NCBI GenBank assembly: GCA_013995675.1
Contig: VWRR01000012.1
Coordinates: 434,001-498,000 of the forward strand
DNA length: 64,000 nucleotides
Reading direction: 5' to 3'
Source: Cyanidiococcus yangmingshanensis
Lineage: Eukaryota > Rhodophyta > Bangiophyceae > Cyanidiales > Cyanidiaceae
The position numbers and the translations under genes are program-made. Below, piece after piece: positions 52,174 through 61,558 of this stretch. The notes beneath the pieces were generated by a model. It was not told the origin of the DNA. It searched no databases and saw nothing but the letters and a program-made list of their open reading frames with translations. How positions within the stretch are numbered: the stretch's first letter is position 1; every line of letters begins with the position of its first letter.

Positions 52174-53651
52174 TTCGCAATCATATAGGCCTCCTGAGGC
52201 AGGTTGATCACCACCGACTTGAGTTTTGTCATGGCCTCAATGCTCCATTTGGCACCCTGTGCATTGATTCCCGAATCCTTATGTCCGAGGAATAAGAAGT
52301 GATCAGGGCCGCGGGCCGGTGCCCCGTTGACCTGTATGGTTCCCGCAGTGATCTCCGAGGACAACATGATGGCACGGTTCACATCGCGGGTAAAGACGCA
52401 ACCCTGCAGGCCGTACCGGAGGCGATTGGCAAAGGCCACGGCGGCTCTCTCGTCTTTCACTCGCATGACCGGCAGCACTGGCGCGAATGGTTCCTCCCAA
52501 GCCAATTTCATCGACTCGTCAACCCGGTCGACGACAAGCGGATGGATCAAATTGCCCTCGCGCCGATACTCCAGCAAGAACTTGGCTCCTTTCTCCTTTG
52601 CGTCCATCGCAAGGCTCTCCGCATAATCCGCTGCCGCCTTGTTGATCACAGCCGTGACTTCGCAGTCGTCTTCGGGGTGCCCAACCGTCAGGGCCCGAGT
52701 GCGCTCAACGACTTTTTGAACAAGCTCGTCTGCGATCGACTCCACAGCAAGAACGAGTTTCACCGCCGTGCAACGCTGGCCCGAGTACGAGAAAGCACCG
52801 GATACGATGCACTTTGCGGCCAAGTCGAGGTCGGCGTCGTCACAGACGATCGCCGCATCCTTGCCACCGAGTTCCATCTGCATGGGGATCATGTGCGCTT
52901 TCTTAGCAACCTCAAGCCCAATATTTCCACCAGTAAATGAGATGCAGTTACATAGAGGATGCGTCACGAGGTAGTCCCCGATTTCAGATCCGCGTCCCGA
53001 GATGTAGTTCACGACACCAGCCGGGACGCCAGCGAAATGAAACGCGGCCGTCAGGTAAAGCGCTGCCACCGCGCCCTGAGTCGGACCCTTCACCACACAC
53101 GAGTTCCCGGCCATCAGCGCTGGGGCCACTTTAGAGCCTGTCAGGTTACACGGATAGTTGAACGGGCCTTGAGCGAGGACCACCCCGAGCGGGACTCTCT
53201 GCACCAGACAAAGTTTGTTGCGTGGCTGCCCAGGATACGAGTCAGATACAAGCAGCTGCCCTTCCATACGCAGACCCTCTTCCGCCGTATAGTCGCACAA
53301 GTCCGCTGTGCGCAGGACCTCACTCACGGCGGACTTGCGATTTTTCCCAACCTCACGCAATATCACCGTCGCAATCTCGTCCACGTGTTCTCGCAGAATA
53401 GTCGCTGCTTTATGCACAATTTCGGCACGCTTCCAGAGCGCCACCTGACGCCACGACCGTTGCGCAAGCGCTGCGCTCTCATAAGCACGGTCGATTTCCG
53501 CCTTGGTGGCTGCCTGTATCGTGTAGGTTGGGGTTCCGTCGAAGGGCGTTTCCCCCGTTATTGTCTTCCCTGACTCGCTCTGAACAAACTTGCCATTAAG
53601 CAACAAGAAATAAGTATTCCCCTCATGAATTGAGGCAAACGTGCTCGTCAT
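52170..53651 (-). CDS. GAPN: Non-phosphorylating NADP-dependent glyceraldehyde-3-phosphate dehydrogenase
   Basis: 493 residues from ATG 53651, matching ALDH11-type GAPN, which oxidises GAP to 3-phosphoglycerate in the cytosol and yields NADPH. The cofactor region has GVVLAQGPFNYPCNLTGSKV. The general base Glu is in MQMELGGKDAAI and the catalytic Cys in SYSGQRCTAVKLVL. AGTIQVNGAPARGPDHFLFL and the C-terminal GIGAQG-like segment (DSGINAQGAKWSI) are the GAPN-specific phosphate-binding parts. No presequence is seen. The frame is intact. It converges with a small doubtful ORF, the stop codons overlapping in TTAA. Confidence 0.95.
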   Translation of the reverse strand: MTSTFASIHEGNTYFLLLNGKFVQSESGKTITGETPFDGTPTYTIQAATKAEIDRAYESAALAQRSWRQVALWKRAEIVHKAATILREHVDEIATVILREVGKNRKSAVSEVLRTADLCDYTAEEGLRMEGQLLVSDSYPGQPRNKLCLVQRVPLGVVLAQGPFNYPCNLTGSKVAPALMAGNSCVVKGPTQGAVAALYLTAAFHFAGVPAGVVNYISGRGSEIGDYLVTHPLCNCISFTGGNIGLEVAKKAHMIPMQMELGGKDAAIVCDDADLDLAAKCIVSGAFSYSGQRCTAVKLVLAVESIADELVQKVVERTRALTVGHPEDDCEVTAVINKAAADYAESLAMDAKEKGAKFLLEYRREGNLIHPLVVDRVDESMKLAWEEPFAPVLPVMRVKDERAAVAFANRLRYGLQGCVFTRDVNRAIMLSSEITAGTIQVNGAPARGPDHFLFLGHKDSGINAQGAKWSIEAMTKLKSVVINLPQEAYMIAN

Positions 53652-54718
53652 GGTTTGTCACAACAAGAGTGTCAAGCACGCTGGGCGATATTCACTCGAC
53701 AGGCCACCGCAGACACCGCGCCGATGATCACACACATTCCGGATGCGTGCGTGCGTTTCCACGCGTGCGTGTGTTCGCACCCGCGGGCGCGCAAACAAAT
53801 GCGTGCGTGTCCATGCATGGGCGCTTGCGAGCGCGTTCTCGCACGGAGACGATACGTCGAGCATGATGCGGACCGCAGCTGTGATGCTGTAGTCTCACTC
53901 GGAGTATTTGTCCGTTCCCCAGATGATATGAGGAGCAACCCAACGGCATGATGTGTGACCCGGCGACTGCACGTGATACCGAAACCTGCCATACCCGCCA
54001 GCTTCGGGCGTAGAGCGCGATGGGATCGCACCCAGTCGAGATGCGGGCCCTTGGCGATGCAAGCAAGCTCGCTTGTAGTCTCTGCTGCGATCGGCAAAGA
54101 TGCTTGTTTATTGGCTGGCATTGCGCCATCAAGCATCTTGGACATTCAGCAGCTGGCACACAAGACGACACATTGAGGGTACAGGCGCCTCTTTGAAAGT
54201 GGCTGTAACCCCTGGACGAGGAGATACAGCGATGTTTGTGGTTTCAAAACAGACTCGAGGTGAGGACGAGTGGATGCACCTCGCTGCCGCCTGGGTCAAG
54301 GCTGAATCGACGAGGGCGAATGCCTCCCGAGCGCGGCATCGACGCGTGGATGGCTGCATGCAGAAATGGTTCAAATAGGTATTTATGTTCCATACCTCCG
54401 ATCCGTCGGCTCCGGGGGGTCGTTTGCGAACGCACCGACACGTATCCGCGCAGCATGCCTCTAGAGTGCGCTTCCATCGCAACTTGCTATCTATTCCTCG
54501 CAGCAGCTTTTCAGGCATGCTGATGAATCCTAACGTTTAGCGCATGAGAGGTTTTTTTCGTAAGCCTTTAATAAGCAGATAAGAGACTTTTACATAATAT
54601 CCTCGGTTCACTTGGTTTGAACCTGACCTTGGTGGAAATCCCGGCGCCCGACGCAACGGCTTGGGATGCGCTTGGCGCACCTGCCACTGCCCCGGTGAAC
54701 GCGTCCCTTGCTGCCATC
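53652..54718. other. Intergenic, about 1.07 kb, probable GAPN promoter
   Basis: Within 100-180 bp of the GAPN ATG, TGCGTG/CACGCA words are dense (53743-53830), similar to upstream regions of other genes here. No supportable gene. Confidence 0.45.
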
Positions 54719-55586
54719 ATGGAGACAGCACTCAGTGTGGATAACGCGAGCAGCGTGACAGTGGAGGTCCAGACCGCAACCGCAAGCACTGAGGCCAACG
54801 CTGCGTCGGCGCTGGCACCATCCGCCGTGGAGGTCGAGTCTGCCAAAGGAATAGGCCAGGGCGTCAACGGTGGCGCTGAGAGCGAGCCCAGCTTCTCTAA
54901 GGATAGCGACTTGCCGGAACAGGGAGCCGTTTCTGCTGCTGTTCCGGCCCGACTGAGCTCGGAACAGGTACTGAAACCCTCAACATTTGCACTGGAGACG
55001 ACGAAGATTCGCTTCCTTAGCGTGACGGGGAAGGCGTTTACGGTTTCCTTCCCTGTATACGCCACCATCCGGCAAGTGAAAGAGGCGCTGGTGTCTTTGC
55101 GCCCGGCAGAGCTGGACGAGCAGCAACGTGCACTGCAGCGGCCCCCGTTGTCAGACGCATCCGAGCTGCGAATTCTCTATCTTGGGGCCGTTCTGGATGA
55201 TTCCGATACGCTGTTGGAGTGCGGCTTTCAGGTCGGCCTCTGTCAGACGGTCCATGTGATCACTCGATCTGCGGCTGATTCGAACACGACCCCTGAGAGC
55301 AATGAGGCTCGGCAACAGTCGTCTGGTGTGAACCTTGTGTCTTATTTATGGTATGCTCGAAGCCCCTCGCGAGGCAGAGGGCCAGACTCGGTTACCCTGC
55401 AATCGGGGAGTAGGCGGGGACATCGCAGCGCATCACGACAAGCGGCATCACCGAGGGCGCAGGACATCGTCAAACCATGCGGAAAGCGGACTTGCGCAAC
55501 AGCAGGGAAGTGCAACACCCGGTGAGGCGACGAGCCAGCCGGTGGCGAACGAACGGGTCGGTTGTACGTCCTGCTCGATTATGTGA
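54719..55586 (+). CDS. UBL3/MUB-like membrane-anchored ubiquitin-fold protein; CAAX end in +1 frame
   Basis: A long Ala/Ser/Val-rich N-terminus from ATG 54719 (open upstream to 54617 without ATG) leads to a ubiquitin fold: TTKIRFLSVTGKAFTVSFPV, ATIRQVKEALVSL, then ELRILYLGAVLDDSDTLLEC and TVHVI. UBL3/MUB proteins have this fold with a prenylated CAAX tail that anchors them to the plasma membrane. In the start frame the tail becomes an Arg/Ser-rich run ending at 55525 without CAAX. The +1 frame, open from 55332, ends VGCTSCSIM at 55586, that is CSIM, a farnesylation-type CAAX box with an extra upstream Cys. This suggests a one-base displacement somewhere in 55332-55525; expected length 288. 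The join is not pinned by homology. Confidence 0.7.
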
Positions 55587-56367
55587 CCCACAGCATGCCA
55601 TGGTCTGGAAACCTGTCGGTGGATTCCATGAACGGCAGGTCGCCTCTCCGAAATGCGATCATCGGGAGTGGGTCTGCTGTCGCCAGGCCAACGCTGGCGC
55701 ACCGGGAAATTCATTGCCGGCCCAGTGCTTTCTCCTTACAAAAGGTTGTAGGCGATTCCGATTCCATGGAGAGAAGGATCCAGCGAATCTGGAGAAATCG
55801 GGTGAGTATAGTGCTCCGATAAACCGCCAGAACAAGACTAGCGTGCCCTACAAAACAGCGTTCAATTTGGCCCAGTTTTGATTCACCAGAATCCTTGTTG
55901 AAACGGTTAAGTGGCACCCACGGAGCCGCAGACAAGCAGGTTGTCGCCCCGCGTTAGCATCTTGCGCAACAGCGAAAACTGCATTCTTGAGTCGAGCTTT
56001 CAGGCAGACGCTATTCGATACGGTTCCAACCGACACATCCGAGCGGGCGAGCCTATCCTCTATCTGCGCAGACACGTTAGATACAGCGATCAACGCCTCG
56101 CTAACCGGTCGGGGCTTGTCGACCGCCGCGTCACTACCCTCGAATCCCGTGAGCAATAACGATGCGTCGAACGCGTCCGCGAGCCTTGCCTGTCCCTTGA
56201 AGAGAGGCTCGTCCTTCTCGTGTCGACGATCGCAGGGTGGAATGAGGTCGACGTGGCCCGCCCTCGCTGAACATCGTGAGAACCTTCAGCAGAGCTCGCT
56301 CGTGACAACTCCTCTCTGTGCCGAATGCATACCGCTGAACAAGAGGCATATTCTGTCTCGATAACAT
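55587..56367. other. Convergent intergenic, about 780 bp
   Basis: Between the UBL3-like stop and the nucleotidase stop. The minus-strand frame that continues the nucleotidase to 56090 is Arg/Ser-rich and judged not part of it. No other gene seen. Confidence 0.4.
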
Positions 56368-56965
56368 TTACACAACGTGACCTCGAGCTTGCAGGACCGG
56401 TATAAGCCCTTGTCCTCCAGTCGGACCACTGACGTAACCGACCCATTGCTTTGGCATCGCGGTTATACGGCTGATCAAAAATAATGTGAGCCCATTCCGG
56501 TTCAGGATAGAATCCCGTCACAACTGGTTTGTCATCAATCAGAACAGAACCGCGGACGCACGTTTTATCGCGGACGATAATGATACGGTGTAGCCAGTCG
56601 CTGCCGAGGTGTTCACGCACCCATGCGTACTTGTCCCGCACGCAGTCCTCCCACTGCAGCGGGTGCGGAGCCGTGCATAGACGCACCTCCCATGATTGCG
56701 CGATCATTGCTTGCAGGGCCTGAATTGCACCTTCCAGAGGCTTGAAGGAGGCATAGAAACCGGCAGACCCCATGATTTTCTCCGCTACCGGCCGCAGCTT
56801 CGGAGGCAAGTTCTCCTCCAACTCGAAGTGGCGGCGCTCTCGGATAAGATTTTCGTCTGCCTGCGGATCGAGCGCTTTCCAACGTTCAATGAATGCATCA
56901 TCGAAAGAGACTACTGTGTTGTCCATGTCAACAAGAATAAGCGGTTTTGGTGCCCCGCTTCCCAT
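56368..56965 (-). CDS. 5'(3')-deoxyribonucleotidase (HAD family); C-terminus in +1 frame
   Basis: The HAD motifs are clear from ATG 56965: LILVDMDNTV (Asp nucleophile and acid), LCTAPHPLQWEDCVRDKYAW, RDKTCVRGSVLIDDKPVV (motif 3 Lys and motif 4 Asp-Asp) and AHIIFDQPYN. The enzyme dephosphorylates dNMPs (NT5C/NT5M type). The family ends shortly after RRLxSWSDWR. Here RLRQWSDWRTR is followed in the same frame by about 95 Arg/Ser-rich residues to 56090. In the +1 frame (AGG ACA AGG GCT, nt 56401-56422) it reads LIPVLQARGHVV and stops at 56368. That gives 198 residues, the usual family length. I therefore take the +1 end as the real one. Confidence 0.8.
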
Positions 56966-57913
56966 TTCGTAAACGTGCTGCAACGAGGTCGGGAAGCGAA
57001 CGCTAGGTCAGCGCCCATCTTCGCGCGGGTGTTTGGCGAGCGCTGCGTCACTCGGTGCGCGATGATGCGAGCGCTGCTGCCCTGGATCGGTCGCTGTGTC
57101 AGTGCGACGATAGTACCGAGATCAGACCATGGATACCGGTACGGTACCAAGATGAAGTTATGGATCCACAGCATTCAGATGGTGGTTACAAGAGCTAGGC
57201 ATTGGTCGCTGTCACAGGATGCTCTCCACGGGAGGTGCACGACTCGTGGGTGTGCTCGCGATAGAGCCGCGCACATCCGGGGGACAGCACTGGCCCCAGC
57301 TTGACGGCGATGCTATGCAGAGGCGGGCAGAGCGCATCACCTCCGAGGCCTTGCCAGGAATCGCGGAATCGCATATGCAAGCAAGTTTCCGTTCTGCATG
57401 ATGCTTCCGAGTCGATTCGGTTCTTGCGGAGCAGAGAGCGCTCTCTTGTTCATCGGTGATTGGAGACCAGTTTATGTATGTGGGAATGGTTCCAGGATGA
57501 TTGCCCTATCTTTGGATGATCGTTTATACATTCGAAGCATCGTGTCGGTGCGCTCTTTTTCAGGCTCTCGAGTCGTGCCAAGCTGCAGTGATGCTTCAGG
57601 AACTGTTATCATCATTCGTGCTGCATAAACACTGCAGGTCATTCGATGACAAACTCGGGATCTGAACGTTCCACCGAGACTTGTTCGCTGTGATGCTCGT
57701 GGCCTGTTCCATAGGTCGACGCCGCCACCGCCGCCAGCGATCGGTGCCGTGCGAATCGGATTCCCTTAAAGGCCATTTAAGGCAATTCCTTCCATCGAAT
57801 CAGGGAATTTCCAGGCGGCGGCATCGGGCGCGCTCGTTCGCTCTCTTCTTCCATCATCGTCGTTGAATCCAGTGTTCTCGTTCGGTGCTTCGTTCTGGAC
57901 ACACAATACTGCA
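56966..57913. other. Divergent intergenic, about 950 bp
   Basis: Between the nucleotidase start and eS30. No supportable gene; a plus frame at 57398-57628 is unrecognised. Confidence 0.45.
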
Positions 57914-58102
57914 ATGGGAAAGGTACACGGCTCTTTGGCCCGTGCAGGCAAAGTCAAAGCGCAAACACCTAAAGTCGCTAAACAGGAAAAACCGAAAAAG
58001 CCTCGAGGACGGGCGAGCCTTCGGGCCAAGTACAACCGACGGTACGTGAACGTGGTCGCCGGCCCGGGTCGGAAACGTGGACCCAACGCACAGTCGCTCT
58101 AA
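57914..58102 (+). CDS. RPS30: 40S ribosomal protein eS30
   Basis: 62 residues from ATG 57914: [20 protein letters not shown], then [20 protein letters not shown] and the NRRYVNVV...[11 protein letters not shown] tail, nearly identical to eukaryotic eS30 at the decoding centre of the small subunit. In animals eS30 is made as a fusion with the ubiquitin-like FUBI; here no ubiquitin fold precedes the ATG, as in plants and yeast. The frame upstream is open without Met, so the assigned start fits the mature N-terminus. Confidence 0.96.
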   Translation: MGKVHGSLARAGKVKAQTPKVAKQEKPKKPRGRASLRAKYNRRYVNVVAGPGRKRGPNAQSL

Positions 58103-58566
58103 GTGTAGCGGCACTGGGAGCGGCGCGTTGATCTGGAAAGTTACCGAGATCGATGGATAGCTTCGTCAGGGGAACTCTGTTGTGCTATTGGTTTGGAGGC
58201 CCCAGGAGGGGTTGCTCCAGTGTCGTCGGCGGCGAGCCGGGGCACGGCGCATAGGCTGCGCAGCGTCGGCGTGCTGGCAGCACTAGACGACCAGCCCGGG
58301 GCTGGCAGTTTCGAGGGACGAGTTCAGAGGTTGTAAACGACACCAGGCCAACGCTTGGGTGAATATGTATCGTTTAAAACATCAGATTGGAGTTTGATGA
58401 ACCCGTGTATCGTCGGGTTCTCGTGAGCGTCTTAGTGAACCAAGACATCGCTTGTGCGAACATGCACTGGAGCTCCAGCGCCGCCGGACAAGTGACCGTG
58501 TCCGCTAGCCGTCTGCCACCAGGTTCTGTTCCTTCGGTCTTTTCCACTGCGCGTTGGCAGCTTCTC
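58103..58566. other. Convergent intergenic, 464 bp
   Basis: GC-rich, no gene seen. Confidence 0.5.
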
Positions 58567-59937
58567 TCACGACGGACTGCGAAACTCGCCCGTAAATGAT
58601 AATGACTCGGTGAATTCAGGTTCCGCATCATAATCGTCGTCGAGATCGTCATTCGAGTCCGGATCGGATTCGTGCCCTCCGTCCGCATCACCAAGGAGTA
58701 ATGGCTCCAGGAGACTCGCCGACACCCTCATACCAGAACTGCGCAGTCGCCGGGCGACCGACGGGAGAACGCGATCGACAAGCTCAGCCTCACGTGCATC
58801 CGCAGAGGCGGGCTTGGTCATGGTGTTCGCAGCGCGCTCGACGGCCCAACATGCAACCTGGTCGAACACGCGAGCGAGTGCGCTCTGCAGTCGCTCAAAA
58901 CGACCATCATGGTGGCATTCTACTTTTTCCTCGTCCAGATACAGTGCTCGGTTCAACTCAATTTGCAGACAATGTACACCATCCATGGGGGCACCGAATC
59001 GTCGGAGAACACCGGCGCCAGCGTACGGCTTGTTGACACTCACCGAGAGGCCCTCTGCCTCGAGAGCGCGCACGACGAACTGAGTAAAGTCGGGTTCGCA
59101 GGCCGCACCCCGCAAGTCGCCAACCACAACGTCGGGTCGAAGCGTGCCCGCACCGTCTGGCGTCATTGCATTCCCTCGCGATTTCATGGAGTGCACATCG
59201 AGATGATAGACAACGCCAAATTCGGAATGAAGGATATCTATCGCGTTCGCGATGAGTGTCAGATACGGTTCATAGTATGAAACAATGCGATGGTGGACTT
59301 GCTCCACACTGAGACGCGTTCCCGGAGCGTAGACTGGTTCGCCGGGGACCACATAGCGACGCAAAAGGCCCAGGCCGCGGGCGCTTTTTTCCGAGGGCCG
59401 GACCGGATACGGCCACGGAGACGATAGCAGCTCCACATCGATATCGTTCTCGTGGCGGTTCACATCGATATATGTCCGGGGGAACAGTGCGGCGATGACG
59501 GATGCGCCACTACGCAAGGCTGGCGCGATGAGGCGATCAACATAGGCATCTTCACCGCGCCTTAACTTGGTGAACTCCGGATAGAATTCAAAGTCAGCCG
59601 GGTAAATCCTCCCCGAGTGTGGCGAGTCGAGCAGCAATGGCGCTCGAGGACGCTGGCTGGAATTCGAACTATGTACAGTCGGTTGCAGATAAACGGCAAC
59701 GTGGGCCTCCTCGACGGGTGCCCTGCTGTCCACCTCGATGTGCCGATGGCAGGTGCCTACACCGTTCGCCATCTCGCCAGCCACGTGATTGAGTCGTTCG
59801 GCCACCACTCTAAATCGTTCACTCAATTGGCTGTGCTGTTGGTGTGGAAGCATAATCGGTTTTGGTGCAGCCAGAGAGCATGCCTCCAGCGTTATCCAAT
59901 CCACAGACCCGTGAATCACGGGTACAAAGGGACGCAT
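58567..59937 (-). CDS. N-formylglutamate amidohydrolase family protein
   Basis: 456 residues from ATG 59937. The family (N-formylglutamate deformylase, bacterial HutG type) is a zinc carboxypeptidase-like fold. Landmarks: LLLDSPHSGRIYPADFEFYP, GEDAYVDRLIAPAL, FPRTYIDVNRHENDIDVELL, VVYHLDVHSMKSRG (zinc His-x-Asp-x-His), PYAGAGVLRRFGAPMDGVHC and LQIELNRALYLDEEK. About 110 residues precede the fold and an acidic tail follows it. In bacteria the enzyme ends one branch of histidine degradation; the algal role is unclear. The gene is rare in eukaryotes as far as I know, which suggests ancient bacterial origin. The frame is intact. Confidence 0.88.
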   Translation of the reverse strand: MRPFVPVIHGSVDWITLEACSLAAPKPIMLPHQQHSQLSERFRVVAERLNHVAGEMANGVGTCHRHIEVDSRAPVEEAHVAVYLQPTVHSSNSSQRPRAPLLLDSPHSGRIYPADFEFYPEFTKLRRGEDAYVDRLIAPALRSGASVIAALFPRTYIDVNRHENDIDVELLSSPWPYPVRPSEKSARGLGLLRRYVVPGEPVYAPGTRLSVEQVHHRIVSYYEPYLTLIANAIDILHSEFGVVYHLDVHSMKSRGNAMTPDGAGTLRPDVVVGDLRGAACEPDFTQFVVRALEAEGLSVSVNKPYAGAGVLRRFGAPMDGVHCLQIELNRALYLDEEKVECHHDGRFERLQSALARVFDQVACWAVERAANTMTKPASADAREAELVDRVLPSVARRLRSSGMRVSASLLEPLLLGDADGGHESDPDSNDDLDDDYDAEPEFTESLSFTGEFRSPS

Positions 59938-61558
59938 TTTGGTCGATCACGCTTACGAGTCGACGTTCCCTGCGGCAATTGATTCGAATAAAGACGCAAA
60001 CAGCCAAGAACAAACGTTCGAGGCCACCTTATCGAGCGTGCGTGTTCACCCAAAGTCCCACAAGCCTTGAGTCAACTCTCACCTGACTTGGTTGACTCGC
60101 CAGCGACTCGCCTTCGTGCCTCTGCGGCGTCCGTTGGGAGCAGCGTCGAGGGCGCCAGCTCACAGTAGCGCTCGGTTGTAGGGCTCAGTTCCGTCCTCAA
60201 CAGAAACTTCTCGGAGCAATCAAAGACTTTGACAATGCCAGTGCTAAGACACCGTCAACGGCTCGTTTCGACACAACTATCACGAGAACAGACGTAAGTA
60301 GCCAAAGCGACAGGTCTGCAGCACACTGTGTCCTTTCAGCGCCGTGTACTTGCGAGTCGAACAACGTTTCTCGTTGTACACAGATGTTGCTACAAATATC
60401 CAGACACGAAAGAATCAGTCCGAGCCCCTCGACTCCTGGAACAAACTCGTTGCAACTGGACGGGTCTGCGTCAGCAGTCACTATCGACGCGCCAACAGCG
60501 TTACACGTTCGCTCAGTATCGTTCGGCGCCGCTGGGTGGTTGCAGTGCGTCGCGCCGTCGCGGCCATGCCAAGCCACTGCAGCGCGGCCAACGGCGATCC
60601 ATCGAACGCAATGCGGCCAATGGCGCGATCCATGGAATCGTTTCACGTGGATGACGACGAGGGGCTCTCGGATCCGGCGCTCTGCTAAGGCAGCCAGCGA
60701 CGTTGTCGTTGTTTCTTCGGTTCGTGATGGAGCGTGCTACGTTGATGGACTGGTGAATCTGGTGCCCCCAGTGGCTGTCATCAAAAAAGATAGTTTGTTT
60801 CTCTGAAATGAGGGCATATATGTTCGAGCGCATGCATGAGGCGGAGCAGCGCTTTCGTGTTGATCGCGAACCCAGTGACCATTGCATTGAGGTTCAGCGT
60901 TTTGACAGGACCCGGTGAGATGCTCGCTCTCTCTGGAAGCTGTGAATCTTTTATGAATTCCAGTCATGTTGCCGTCGACTTTTCCCGTGTCCACGATATG
61001 GTCAGGTTATTGTGTTTGGCGGATTGGCCAGTACCTTGGCTTTCAGATGTACTCTCGAGTTCGATGTTTGTTCTTTATCGGTCGAGTCTATTGGTGGCAT
61101 CGCTTGCCGCCGCGACGGGTGCGTAGGTGCGCGGGCGTCTCGTGTATCCGTTCCAAACAGGGCGTTCAGGTGGGTGTGTCAGCGCATCCGCGTCGACGCG
61201 AGCAGCGCGATGTGTTTTAGAGGGAGCGATCACACCGCTGGGCGTCCCGCAAACATCAGCTTTTTACGGCAGACATGCCCATGGGAACAAGACCATCGAC
61301 GCATCAGCAGCTCGTCTGTGCGGAAACCAGATCTGGTCGCTTTCGGTCGGAGATGGGTTCCTTCTTCGGCCTGGCTCGAACATGCTGCCCTCAGGCGCTT
61401 GTCTCAAACGTACGCATTCTGGGCATGGGCCGGAAGCAGAGACCAGTTCGGCCCGCCAAAGAGACAATGGCTCCCTTTGCGTACATGTTTACGTTGCCTG
61501 TATGTGAAATTCGGTCCCAGAAGCCAAAGTCGGGACCAAATTGTCTTCACGTTTCCGT
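59938..61558. other. Intergenic, about 1.6 kb
   Basis: Several short plus-strand frames (60328-60806, 61127-61608) overlap each other without recognisable content. I find no gene I can support. Confidence 0.4.

Noticed and set aside
4963-56965. Introns as the explanation of all frame changes
   Set aside because: In ABC, ZDS, YggT and eIF2B-delta the conserved protein continues without any extra or missing residue across one base, leaving no room for an intron. It remains possible only for E2F, the cullin N-terminus and the UBL3-like gene.
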